Assembly (NCBI RefSeq): GCF_017220215.1
Contig: NZ_CP071132.1
Span: 1-64,000, forward strand
Source of the DNA: Caballeronia sp. M1242
GTDB taxonomy: Bacteria; Pseudomonadota; Gammaproteobacteria; Burkholderiales; Burkholderiaceae
Length of the DNA stretch: 64,000 bases
Direction of reading: 5' to 3'
Positions 15,898 through 24,278 of the stretch are shown piece by piece. Numbering within the stretch: the first letter of the stretch is position 1; the number at the start of each line of letters is the position of its first letter. The translations under genes and the position numbers were made by a program. The notes beneath the pieces were generated by a model. That model was not told the DNA's origin, made no database searches, and saw nothing but the letters and a program-made list of their open reading frames with translations.

Positions 15898-18237
15898 ATG
15901 CGCCTGCACAGCCTGCGGGCGCGCATCGCGCTGGTGTTCGTGTTGTTGATGCTCGTCGCGCAGGCGGCGGCGTACGTCGTCATCAATTCGGTGATTCTGA
16001 AGAACGCGCACCAGAACGCCGAGGAGCAATTGTCGGTGGCCGAGCGCGTCTTCGGGCAAGTGCTGCGCGGCAACAGCCAGCAGTTGACGCAGGCGGCGAG
16101 CGTCGCGGCGTCGGACTTCGGCTTTCGCGAGGCGGTCGCGACGCACGACAGCAAGACGGTCGCCTCCGCGTTGCAGAATCACGGCGACCGCATTCACGCG
16201 GATATCGTGATGCTCGTCGATCTCGACGGCACGCTCGTTGCCGACAGCGGCGGCGCGGCGCATCAGGGCGCGGCGTTCCCGTTCCCGCATCTCATCAAGA
16301 CGGTGGCGCAAAAGGGCGATGCGTCGTCCTTCGGCATGATCGGCGGCAAGGCGTATCAGCTCGTCGCGGTGCCGGTGAAGGCGCCGATTGTCATCGCGTG
16401 GGTCGTGATGGGCTTCGCGATCGACGACGCTCTTGCCCGCGAGATGAGTTCTTTGACATCGCTCGATGTGTCGTTCCTGACCGTGGACCAGCGCGGCGCC
16501 TGGGGCGTGCTCGCGAGTTCGCTGCCCGAAGCGGCGCGGGCAGGCCTCAAGAATCAGGCGCAACTCGCCGAGGATGGCTACGCGACGCGCGTGCTTCATC
16601 TGCATTCGGAAGGGCAGACCGTCGCGGTGTTGCTGGAACGTTCGCTCAGTCAGGCGCTTGCGCCGTTTCACCGGCTTCAGTCCGCGCTCGTGCTCATCAC
16701 GATACTCGGCGTGATCGTTTCGATTGCGGGCAGCATGCTCACCGCGCGCTCGGTCACGCGTCCGCTCGCGGCGCTCGCGCAGTTCTCGCGGCGCGTCGGG
16801 CACGGCGATTACAGCGCGCCGATCGCCGTGCGCCATCAGGACGAAATCGGCGAACTGGCGAGCGCGTTCAATCAGATGCAGGAAGGCATTGTCGAGCGCG
16901 AGCGGCGCATCACCGAACTCGCGTACATGGACCGTCTCACGGGCTTGCCGAATCGCGCGCTCTTCAACGACCGGCTGCAAGAGGCGATCGACGCGGCGCG
17001 CACGGAAGGCCGCGCGTTGTCCGTGATGATGATGGACCTCGACCGCTTCAAGCTGGTGAACGACACGCTCGGGCATCCAATCGGCGACATGCTGCTGTGC
17101 GAAGTCGCGCAGCGCCTGCGCGCCACATTGCAGCGTCCGGAAGATACGGTCGCGCGTCTGGGCGGCGACGAGTTCGCCGTGCTGCTGCCCGACGACGATC
17201 TGCCGGCGGCGCGCGCGATCGCCGCGCGCATGCTTCGTGCGCTCGAAGAGCCGATCATGATCGAAGGGCAACTCGTCGACGTGGGCGCGAGCATCGGCAT
17301 CGTCGCGTATCCGGACAACGGCAGCGACATGAACGTGCTCTTGCGCCGCGCCGATATCGCGATGTACGTGGCCAAGCGCGCGAACCTCGGCCATGCGCTC
17401 TACGACGAGCGCCACGACGAGAACAGCGCGGAACGCCTATCGCTCATGAGCGAACTGCGGCAGGCCGTCGAGCACGATCAGCTCACGCTCTACTATCAGC
17501 CGAAGATCGATCTGGCGACGCACCGCGTGCAATATGTCGAGGCGCTCGTGCGCTGGGACCATCCGACGCGCGGGTTCATCGCGCCGGATCAGTTCATTCC
17601 GTTCGCGGAGCAGACGGGCTATATCAAGACCGTGTCGCGCTGGGTCGCGGACAAGGCTATTGCGCAGTGCGCGGCGTGGCAGGCGCAAGGCATCGAACTC
17701 GCCGTGTCCGTGAACGTGTCGGCGCGCGAGCTGATTCAGTCGACGCTGCCGGAGACGTTCCAGAGCCTGCTCGACCGGCATGGCGTCGCGCCGCAGTGGA
17801 TTCGCATCGAGATCACCGAGAGCGCGATCATGGACGACCCGAACCACGCCATCGAGACGCTCGACCGGCTGCATGCGCTCGGCGTGTGTTTGTCCATCGA
17901 CGACTTCGGCACGGGGTATTCGTCGCTCACCTATCTGAAGCGCATGCCGGTGGACGAGCTCAAGATCGACAAGTCGTTCGTGATGGGCATGACGCATCAC
18001 AAGGACGACGAGACCATCGTGCGATCGACCATCGACCTCGGGCATAACATGGGCTTGAAGGTTGTCGCGGAAGGCGTCGAAGACGAAGTCACCATGCAGC
18101 GCCTGCGCGCGCTCGGTTGCGATCTTGCACAAGGCTTTCACCTGAGCCGGCCGCTGCCGCCCGCGAAGCTCGTCGATTGGCTCGACGTCTGGCGCATGCA
18201 AAGCGGCGTCGAAGCGGAACCGTCGCTGCCTGCCTGA
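15898..18237 (+). CDS. Membrane GGDEF/EAL protein with periplasmic sensor and HAMP
   Basis: A 779-residue c-di-GMP enzyme. Order: TM1 (residues about 8-30), a periplasmic double-Cache-like region to about 255, TM2 (about 262-284), HAMP (to about 335), GGDEF (active-site residues 422-426 intact) and EAL (E548 of EALVRW). The EAL part also has DDFGTGYSSL, KIDKSFV, AEGVE and QGFHLSRP, so both activities could be present. It starts one base after the stop of the cupredoxin gene. The arrangement suggests that the exported globin and cupredoxin provide or shape the signal read by its periplasmic domain. Confidence 0.93.
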   Translation: MRLHSLRARIALVFVLLMLVAQAAAYVVINSVILKNAHQNAEEQLSVAERVFGQVLRGNSQQLTQAASVAASDFGFREAVATHDSKTVASALQNHGDRIHADIVMLVDLDGTLVADSGGAAHQGAAFPFPHLIKTVAQKGDASSFGMIGGKAYQLVAVPVKAPIVIAWVVMGFAIDDALAREMSSLTSLDVSFLTVDQRGAWGVLASSLPEAARAGLKNQAQLAEDGYATRVLHLHSEGQTVAVLLERSLSQALAPFHRLQSALVLITILGVIVSIAGSMLTARSVTRPLAALAQFSRRVGHGDYSAPIAVRHQDEIGELASAFNQMQEGIVERERRITELAYMDRLTGLPNRALFNDRLQEAIDAARTEGRALSVMMMDLDRFKLVNDTLGHPIGDMLLCEVAQRLRATLQRPEDTVARLGGDEFAVLLPDDDLPAARAIAARMLRALEEPIMIEGQLVDVGASIGIVAYPDNGSDMNVLLRRADIAMYVAKRANLGHALYDERHDENSAERLSLMSELRQAVEHDQLTLYYQPKIDLATHRVQYVEALVRWDHPTRGFIAPDQFIPFAEQTGYIKTVSRWVADKAIAQCAAWQAQGIELAVSVNVSARELIQSTLPETFQSLLDRHGVAPQWIRIEITESAIMDDPNHAIETLDRLHALGVCLSIDDFGTGYSSLTYLKRMPVDELKIDKSFVMGMTHHKDDETIVRSTIDLGHNMGLKVVAEGVEDEVTMQRLRALGCDLAQGFHLSRPLPPAKLVDWLDVWRMQSGVEAEPSLPA

Positions 18238-18300
18238 AGCGCTTCAGCGCCATGCCCGTTATAACGATGAATAAGCATCGGGCATGACGCGTCGACGGTT

Positions 18301-18318
18301 TAGAACTCTCTCTATGGA
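18301..18318 (+). promoter_or_regulatory. Regulatory element copy (TAGAACT...CTAT) in the 445-base gap before the response regulators
   Basis: TAGAACTCTCTCTATGGA resembles the elements upstream of the hmw1C-like and tpsB genes in its TAGAACT and CTAT parts. The 445-base gap between the GGDEF/EAL gene and the first response regulator holds this copy and a looser one at 18450; I saw no gene in it. Confidence 0.4.
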
Positions 18319-18449
18319 CGGCGGGCTTCGCGTCTGTCGATCATTCGCGTGCGCGCGCTTCGCGCAATCTCCGCCGTATCACGCGACTCAATGCCTGCAA
18401 GCCCGCGCGAAGGCCGCATCTTGTCGCCGCCAATAAGGGGACAGGGTTT

Positions 18450-18467
18450 TCAACATCGTTCTATATG
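18450..18467 (+). promoter_or_regulatory. Looser copy of the shared upstream element
   Basis: TCAACATCGTTCTATATG matches the core TTCTAT and flanking pattern of the shared element, about 215 bases upstream of the first response regulator. Alone it would not be significant; it is listed because seven related sites lie between 18.3 and 26.3 kb. Confidence 0.3.
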
Positions 18468-18682
18468 ACCAGAATTCCCGCGCCTTTATCGTTCGATGCA
18501 AGTCACGACAACATGGATGTATAGATAACGTCGATACAAGACGCTTCCGCCGTATCGCCGTGACGACCTCGCAGCGCGCGCATCGCGTGGCTGCGACGCT
18601 CGCCGAGCAATCGGGCTAACGGTTGAAACCTGCGCGAGCCAGTTGATGGAGAGGCCTCACTCGGCCTGTCAGGAGATTTGGG

Positions 18683-19360
18683 ATGGGAAAGACAAAAATC
18701 GCCGTCGTCGACGATCATCCGCTCGTGCTGTACGGACTTCAAAAGACGCTGGAGGGCGCGGACTTCGATGTGATGGGCGCGGTCACCAGTCCGGCGCACC
18801 TGTTGAAACTACTGCACGACGCGCCCTGCGATGTCGTCGTCGCGGACTACTCGATGCCGGGCGATCAGGCGCTCGACGGTTGGCGTTTTCTCGCTTCCGT
18901 ATCGAGCCAGTTTCCGGACACGCGCGTGCTCGTCTATACGGAATTCGACGACCCGTTTCTCGTCGGCAGTCTGGTGCAGCGCGGCGTCGCCGGCATCGTG
19001 AGCAAGCGTGACGAGATGCAAGAAGTGCTGGCCGCAGTGCGCAGTCTCGCGCGAGGCGAACGTTATCTGTCGCCCATCGCCAGCGCGTCGCTGGAACGCT
19101 TCTGCGCACTGCCGCATTACAAGCGCTTCATGGCGCTCACGCGCCGTCAGATGGAAGTGACGGGCCTCATGCTGTGCGGCCTCACCGTTTGCGAGACGGC
19201 GCGTCTGTTGGACCGGCGCGTCAACACCATCAGCGCGCAGCGCAGCGAAGCGTGCAGGCGGCTCGGTTTCTCGGGAGAGTCGGAGATGTATCGCTTCGCG
19301 GTCGGGCATGGCTTGTGGCTGGATCGTTCCACGGCGGGAAGCGAGCTTCGGCCCGCATGA
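18683..19360 (+). CDS. LuxR-type response regulator, first of a tandem pair
   Basis: A 225-residue response regulator: receiver domain (DDHPLV acidic pair, phospho-acceptor D55 in VVADYSMP, conserved K in GIVSKRDE) and a C-terminal LuxR-like helix-turn-helix (LTRRQMEVTGLMLCGLTVCE, then NTISAQRSEACRRLGF). The HTH is divergent from the usual LuxR consensus. AGGAGA upstream gives a good ribosome binding site. No sensor kinase is adjacent; the nearest is the hybrid kinase at 27.7 kb. It is a close paralogue of the next gene, and their place before the adhesin genes suggests BvgA- or RcsB-like control. Confidence 0.88.
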   Translation: MGKTKIAVVDDHPLVLYGLQKTLEGADFDVMGAVTSPAHLLKLLHDAPCDVVVADYSMPGDQALDGWRFLASVSSQFPDTRVLVYTEFDDPFLVGSLVQRGVAGIVSKRDEMQEVLAAVRSLARGERYLSPIASASLERFCALPHYKRFMALTRRQMEVTGLMLCGLTVCETARLLDRRVNTISAQRSEACRRLGFSGESEMYRFAVGHGLWLDRSTAGSELRPA

Positions 19361-19426
19361 CAACCGTGGTTGGTGGCAGTAATAACGGGGCATTGAGACC
19401 GCCCCGTATCATTGAGGATAAAAATA

Positions 19427-20110
19427 ATGCTGAAGAAGCGCATCAGCGTCGCGATCGTCGACGATCACCCACTCGTTGTCTGTGGACTGCGTAACGCATT
19501 GGAACGCGCCGGTATCGAAGTCGCCGGAGCAGTTAGTCATCCTACGGAATTGATGGCGCTGCTCGAACGCGCGCATTGCGATGTCGTCGTCACGGACTAT
19601 TCCATGCCGACCGGCGGCACGCTCGACGGCTGGCGCTTTCTGTCTTCCATGTCGGCGAGATATCCGCACTTGCCGGTTCTCGTCTACAGCGAGTTCGACG
19701 ATCCGTTCCTCGTCGGGACGCTGGTTCAGCGCGATGTCGCCGGCATCGTGAACAAGCGCGAAGAAATGTCCGTGGTGCTCAACGCGGTGCGCGAACTGGC
19801 GATGGGCAAGCACTATCGCTCGCCGGTGGCCGAGCGCGCGCTCGCGCAGTTCAACGCTGAGCCGGACTTTCGGCGCTTCGCGACGCTCACGAAGTGGCAA
19901 ATGGAAGTGACGGGCCTCATGCTGTGCGGCATGGGCGTCGTCGAGACGGCGCGGCTCTTCAGTCTCGGCAAGAGCACGATCAGCGCCCGGCGCGTCAAGG
20001 CGTGCAAACAGCTCGGCTTTTCGCGCCAAGCGGATCTGCATCGCTTCGCAGCGGACCGCGGCTTGTCGCTGGACCGCTCTGGCGCCGCGCGCGCCGTCCG
20101 CGCCATCTAG
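19427..20110 (+). CDS. LuxR-type response regulator, second of a tandem pair
   Basis: A 227-residue regulator closely similar to its neighbour throughout. The receiver has DDHPLV, D57 in VVVTDYSMP, and FDDPFLVGTLVQRDVAGIVN in the same position as the first copy. The HTH begins LTKWQMEVTGLMLCGMGVVE. The recognition helices differ (STISARRVKACKQLGF against NTISAQRSEACRRLGF), so the two may bind different or overlapping sites. The ATG at 19427 has GAGGAT seven bases upstream; a TTG at 19412 is less likely. Confidence 0.88.
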   Translation: MLKKRISVAIVDDHPLVVCGLRNALERAGIEVAGAVSHPTELMALLERAHCDVVVTDYSMPTGGTLDGWRFLSSMSARYPHLPVLVYSEFDDPFLVGTLVQRDVAGIVNKREEMSVVLNAVRELAMGKHYRSPVAERALAQFNAEPDFRRFATLTKWQMEVTGLMLCGMGVVETARLFSLGKSTISARRVKACKQLGFSRQADLHRFAADRGLSLDRSGAARAVRAI

Positions 20111-20270
20111 CGCGCTCGCGCCGGTCATGCGACGGGCGCGCCCGTAGCCGTTGACGCCCGTCTTGCGGCTAGGAGCATTCTCAAAATCCGGTTCTTCGCG
20201 CGCCCGTCGCACGCGCCGCGCCTTATACGACGGGCCGTTCGCGGCCCGCTCTTCACGCCTCGTCCGAGAT

Positions 20271-20288
20271 TCGAAGTTCTTCTATATG
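20271..20288 (+). promoter_or_regulatory. Copy of the shared upstream element before tpsA
   Basis: TCGAAGTTCTTCTATATG matches the element upstream of the hmw1C-like gene at GAA-TTCTTCTAT. It is 272 bases before the tpsA start, in a 450-base gap that otherwise holds no gene. CCTACCATTC lies 35 bases from its start, a weak match to the second half (CCTTAACCTT) of the composite element. Confidence 0.45.
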
Positions 20289-20560
20289 GCCCGAAGGCAC
20301 CGGTTCCTACCATTCGTTTTGTGGATTCGGTGAGGTCGGTCGGGCCTGCGCAGTCAGCGAGTTGACTTCGATCAACGAAGCGTGACGCGAGTCAGTCCCA
20401 CGCCGCGACCGGCCAGCAGGCCGCGAAGGCTGCGCCGAATTCAGATTGCCAAGGCGCTCAGCCCTTCCCGCAATTTCCATGTGTATCGCGCTGAGCGCAT
20501 TGGACCGCTGTTGACCATCAACGCGGAACGTCTCATCTCTCTCATCTCTCTGTTTCTCTC

Positions 20561-22162
20561 ATGAACAAGAATCGGTTTCGTCGCGTCTTCAGCAAACGAC
20601 TCGGCATGTTGGTAGCAGTAGCGGAAGACGTGGTCAGCCAGGGCAAGGCGCCGGGCGAAGGCACGGCTTCGGGCGCTGTCTCGGTCGAAAGCGCGTTTCG
20701 CGTCGTCTCGGCGATGACGGCATTCGCCGCCGCCGTTCTCGCGACGCAGCCCGGCGTGAGCTTCGCGCAAGCGTTGCCGACCGGCGGCCAGGTCACGGCA
20801 GGTCAGGCGAGCATCTCGCAGAACAGCAACACGATGACCATCAATCAGGGCACGCAACGCGCCGTGATCGACTGGAACTCGTTTAACGTCGGCGCCGGCA
20901 ACACGGTGCAGTTCAATCAGCCGAACGCGCAGTCGCAGGCGCTCAACCGTGTGACGAGCGGCGGGGCATCGAACATTCAAGGTTCCCTCTTGGCCAACGG
21001 TCAAGTGCTGATTCAGAACGCCAACGGCGTGCTGTTCGGCAAGGGCTCGGTGGTCAACGTCGGCTCGCTCTTGGCGACGACGAAGGCGATCAATCCCGAC
21101 GCGTTCATGGCGGGCGGCCCGCTGCAACTGAGCTCGACGGGCACGAATGCGAGCGTTCAGAACGACGGCTCGATTCAGGCGCAAGGTTACGTGACGCTCG
21201 TGGGCGATCAAGTCCGTAACACCGGTTCGATCAACACGGCGCAAGGCGGGCAAGTGGTGCTCGCCGCGGGCGATAGCGCGACGGTTGCGCTGCCGAACGG
21301 CCAAGGCATTCAACTCACGCTGACCAACGCGACGGCCAACGCGCTCGTCGAGAACAGCGGCACGATCAACGCGCAGAACGGCTCGGTGCTGCTGACGGCG
21401 CGCGGCACGAACACGCTGCTCAACACGGTGGTGAACCTCGATGGCGTGACGCGCGCGGGAACGGTCGTAGCCGATGCGGGCAACACGGGCGATGTCGCGG
21501 TGACGGGCAAGGTCGATGCATCGAACAATGCAGCAGGCGGCGTGGGCGGCACGGTGGTGCTGTCGGGTACGGGCACGGACATCGGCCCGAATGCGTCGAT
21601 CAATACGACCGACAACGGCACGACGAATAACGGCGGCAACGGCAACGGCACGGACAACGGTGGCAACACCGATGCCCACGGCAGCTCGGGCGGCAGCTCG
21701 GCGGCCGGCACGGCGGCGGCTGTGGTCGGCGGTATCGGCCTGGCGGGCGGTCTGTCGTATCTGATCTACGAGAACGCAATGCACATGTATCTGGACGAAG
21801 CGCAACCGCTGACGCTGGAACTGGGCGATGCGGCTTTCTGGGCAGACGCGACCGTGCAGCAAGTGTCAATCGACCTGACCACGGACACGGCCGATGTCGA
21901 CCTGTTGACTCGCGCGGGCGCCTTGACGCGTCACATGCAGTACCGTGACGGCGCCGACGGCGTGAAGCACTACACGTTCGAGGACGAGAAGAAGCAGACG
22001 AAGGCGGACCTGTCGGTGAACATGCAGACGCGTGAGTACTTCTACACGGAGAGCGGCGTGAAGGACGGTAAGCCGTATGTCGTCAAGTCGCATGGCTGGC
22101 TCAAGCAGGGCATGGCGGTTCTCGCCAACCCGAGCGCGGACAAAGCAGCCGTTCGTCCCTGA
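20561..22162 (+). CDS. Two-partner-secretion exoprotein (TpsA/HMW1A-like), short, with unusual C-terminus
   Basis: A 533-residue adhesin-like protein. It begins with the extended signal peptide region of large TPS proteins (MNKNRFRRVFSKRLGMLVAV), and signal cleavage is likely near FAQA-LPTGG (residue 71). The TPS/filamentous-haemagglutinin secretion domain spans about residues 73-330, with IDWNSFNVG, the NPNG-like IQNANGVLFG and beta-helix repeats. A Gly/Asn/Ser/Thr-rich linker follows (about 347-385). The end is atypical: a Gly/Ala hydrophobic segment (AAAVVGGIGLAGG) and about 120 polar residues that I do not recognise. Most TpsA proteins are thousands of residues long, so this one is very short. 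No frameshift is visible and it ends at a strong terminator. Confidence 0.85.
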   Translation: MNKNRFRRVFSKRLGMLVAVAEDVVSQGKAPGEGTASGAVSVESAFRVVSAMTAFAAAVLATQPGVSFAQALPTGGQVTAGQASISQNSNTMTINQGTQRAVIDWNSFNVGAGNTVQFNQPNAQSQALNRVTSGGASNIQGSLLANGQVLIQNANGVLFGKGSVVNVGSLLATTKAINPDAFMAGGPLQLSSTGTNASVQNDGSIQAQGYVTLVGDQVRNTGSINTAQGGQVVLAAGDSATVALPNGQGIQLTLTNATANALVENSGTINAQNGSVLLTARGTNTLLNTVVNLDGVTRAGTVVADAGNTGDVAVTGKVDASNNAAGGVGGTVVLSGTGTDIGPNASINTTDNGTTNNGGNGNGTDNGGNTDAHGSSGGSSAAGTAAAVVGGIGLAGGLSYLIYENAMHMYLDEAQPLTLELGDAAFWADATVQQVSIDLTTDTADVDLLTRAGALTRHMQYRDGADGVKHYTFEDEKKQTKADLSVNMQTREYFYTESGVKDGKPYVVKSHGWLKQGMAVLANPSADKAAVRP

Positions 22163-22216
22163 CGATGCCCACGACGGGCAGGTAGCACGCTCGTCGTGAG
22201 TGTCCCGTGGTACCTG

Positions 22217-22242
22217 AGCCCGGCTTTCGAGCCGGGCTTTTT
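22217..22242 (+). terminator. Intrinsic terminator after tpsA
   Basis: AGCCCGGCT, TTCG tetraloop, AGCCGGGCT, then a T-run: a perfect 9-bp stem. It separates tpsA from the hmw1C-like gene, so the latter needs its own promoter. Confidence 0.92.
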
Positions 22243-22275
22243 CATGCGCGCACGGTTAATCGTCGCGGTCAAAAT

Positions 22276-22319
22276 TAGAACTTCTTCTATTCGTCAGGTC
22301 CCGCTGAAACCTTAACCTT
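22276..22319 (+). promoter_or_regulatory. Composite promoter/operator element upstream of the hmw1C-like gene
   Basis: TAGAACTTCTTCTATTCG starts at 22276 and CCTTAACCTT starts exactly 34 bases later. The same two blocks, with the same 34-base offset, occur before the truncated tpsB gene (23815-23858). In both cases the second block ends 81-84 bases before the ATG. This strict spacing is the strongest sign of shared control. Confidence 0.7.
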
Positions 22320-22403
22320 CTTCCTGTCAGCGCCAAAGCGATTCCGGAGCAAAAGCGGAACAGCGGCCAGCGGCGTGCGGATCAACCGACCAGGAACCGA
22401 AAC

Positions 22404-23678
22404 ATGAAATTCAGCATCGCAAAGTTCGAACACCACTGCTATCGCCGCGAATACGAGAAGGCGAGCCGCATGCTGCTGGAACTGCTTAACAAGATCGACC
22501 AGAACTACGGTGTTCTCATGGATGTCGACACATGGGCGCAGTCCGCCGAAGCGCACGACATCATGGACGATCACCTGCTCACGCGTCTCGCCTCCGCGAT
22601 CACGGCGCTGGCCTCGGACCCGAAATTCACCATCTCCGATCACGGCATCGGCAAGCTGATGCTGTTCCAGCGTTGGCTCGCCGCGCTCTTCGCGGCCAGC
22701 TCGTTCCGCAACGCGGACCACATTCTTCGCTCGTTCAGCGCGAACGAGGAATCGCGCAACTCGCTCGAACTTCGCAACGCCGAGTTTCGCAAGTTCCAGT
22801 TGTTCTATCTGCCCGAGTCGGAAGTCCGCCTCGACTGGGACTTGCTCTGGAAGCACGACAAGGTGATGACCGCGAGCATGGCCACCACCATCATGTCTTC
22901 ACGCTTCCTCGCCACGCCCTCGGCTCACGCGAAGCGCGAAATGCTGCTGCGCTGGCTGCCCGAGCGTCTTGCGGAAGTCGAAAGCCTCGATGTGCTGCCA
23001 ATGGGCGTGTTCCACGACATGTACATGCATTGCAGCTATGCGGACTATGCGGGCAAGCACGACATCAAGAAGCCGATCAACACGCTGGTGCGCCGCAAGC
23101 TCGCGAGCCTCGGCATTCATGACGTCGAGCGCCGCGCGGCGCCGGTCAAGGAAGGCGAGAAGCCTGTGTTACTCGTCGTGCTGGAATGGTTTTCGAAGAA
23201 TCACTCCATCTATCGCACGCATTCGCAGACGATGGTCGCGATGCGCGACAAGTTCCACATCATCGGCATGGGCTACGACGGCCGTGTCGACGATGCCGGG
23301 AAGGCCGTGTTCCACGAGTTCATTCCGCTGCAAGGCGCGAATCTGTGGGAAGTCGCGCGTCACGTCCGGCAGACGAGCGAAGAGCGCAATGCCCAGATGA
23401 TGTACATGCCGAGCGTCGGCATGTTCCCGGAATGGATGGTCGCGAAGACCAATGACGAATACCGTGCCGCGGCGCTGCGCCTGATCGAAAACGCCGACGA
23501 GCGCAACGAACTCGCCGCGAAGCTGGCAGGACCGCAAGCCATCGAGAAGCTGATCTTCAAGGGCCGCCCGGAGATTCTCGGCGAACGCATGCAGGCGCTC
23601 TGGCAAGAGCAACTGCCGGCCGCGAAGAGCGCGAAGAGCAAGTCGAAGAAAGCGGAGCCTGCCGAAGCAATCGCATAA
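22404..23678 (+). CDS. HMW1C-type adhesin glycosyltransferase with internal in-frame deletion
   Basis: A 424-residue protein related to HMW1C, the cytoplasmic GT41-like enzyme that glucosylates HMW adhesins on Asn. The N-terminal helical domain and the start of the GT-B fold are present (LVVLEWFSKNHSIYRTHS, then YMPSVGM), as is the C-terminal tail (FPEWMVAKTNDEYRAAALRL onward). HMW1C proteins are about 600 residues, and the region between MPSVGM and GLPEW that holds most of the UDP-hexose site is missing. The join at about 23423/23424 keeps the frame. It is therefore probably inactive or altered. It ends in a Lys/Ala-rich tail and an intrinsic terminator. Context (after tpsA) supports a role in modifying the adhesin. 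Confidence 0.8.
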   Translation: MKFSIAKFEHHCYRREYEKASRMLLELLNKIDQNYGVLMDVDTWAQSAEAHDIMDDHLLTRLASAITALASDPKFTISDHGIGKLMLFQRWLAALFAASSFRNADHILRSFSANEESRNSLELRNAEFRKFQLFYLPESEVRLDWDLLWKHDKVMTASMATTIMSSRFLATPSAHAKREMLLRWLPERLAEVESLDVLPMGVFHDMYMHCSYADYAGKHDIKKPINTLVRRKLASLGIHDVERRAAPVKEGEKPVLLVVLEWFSKNHSIYRTHSQTMVAMRDKFHIIGMGYDGRVDDAGKAVFHEFIPLQGANLWEVARHVRQTSEERNAQMMYMPSVGMFPEWMVAKTNDEYRAAALRLIENADERNELAAKLAGPQAIEKLIFKGRPEILGERMQALWQEQLPAAKSAKSKSKKAEPAEAIA

Positions 23679-23712
23679 GCCTCCGACACGCTCGCACGTT
23701 TCATGTTCGAAG

Positions 23713-23736
23713 AGCCCGGCCGTGCGCCGGGCTTTT
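23713..23736 (+). terminator. Intrinsic terminator after the hmw1C-like gene
   Basis: AGCCCGGC, five-base loop CGTGC, GCCGGGCT, then TTTT. The stem resembles that of the terminator after tpsA. Confidence 0.9.
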
Positions 23737-23814
23737 CGCATGGGCGGTCCGTGCTCGCGCGCCCCGTACGGCGCGCATTGAAATACCGCGTTTCTTGCTT
23801 GCCTGCAGGCACTT

Positions 23815-23858
23815 TAGAACTTGTTCTATTCGGATTGAGCATGCGAATCCTTAACCTT
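23815..23858 (+). promoter_or_regulatory. Composite promoter/operator element upstream of truncated tpsB
   Basis: TAGAACTTGTTCTATTCG at 23815 differs by one base from the element before the hmw1C-like gene, and CCTTAACCTT again starts 34 bases downstream. It lies 81 bases before the ATG at 23940. Confidence 0.7.
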
Positions 23859-23939
23859 TGATCTGAGAACGCTACGCGGACAAAGGTCGATGAACCAGGC
23901 GCGACGTTCAGGCGTTTGGTTCAATCAAGGATACGAGCA

Positions 23940-24278
23940 ATGTTGAAGATGAACGAGATCGCGGCAACCGTCCGCCGCATGGTGTGTGTTGGATCGGTGG
24001 TGCTGGTCGGCGTGGCGGGAACGGAACGCGTGATGGCATCCGAAGTCACGGATGCGGAAGCGGTCGTGCAGAAGGCAATGCCCGCCGCAAGCGATGCAGC
24101 TCCGATCGAATGGCACACAAGCGTGAAGGTGGTCCCCGCTGAAGGCGCCGATGCGCTCGTCGTCAAGCAAATGCTCGACGCGGACATCAAGAAGCTGGGC
24201 GATGTCCCGCACTCGCTGAACGAAGTGAATCGCTGGTCGGACGTGCTCACGACGGCGCTGCGTCAGGGCGGCTTGCCG
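23940..24278 (+). pseudogene. Truncated TpsB (HMW1B/FhaC-like) transporter, signal peptide and POTRA-like start only
   Basis: The ATG at 23940 (AAGGAT upstream) opens a signal-peptide-like start and a region resembling the first POTRA repeat of TpsB transporters: ADALVVKQMLDADIKKLG, then VPHSLNEVNRWSDVLTTALR. Around 24270-24278 the similarity stops and the sequence passes into the opposite-strand coding of the next fragment. The frame then runs on without family features to a stop at 24425. The outer-membrane barrel, normally over 300 residues, is missing. The TpsB call rests on position after tpsA/hmw1C and the POTRA-like pattern. As it stands the adhesin has no complete secretion partner here. 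Confidence 0.6.
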
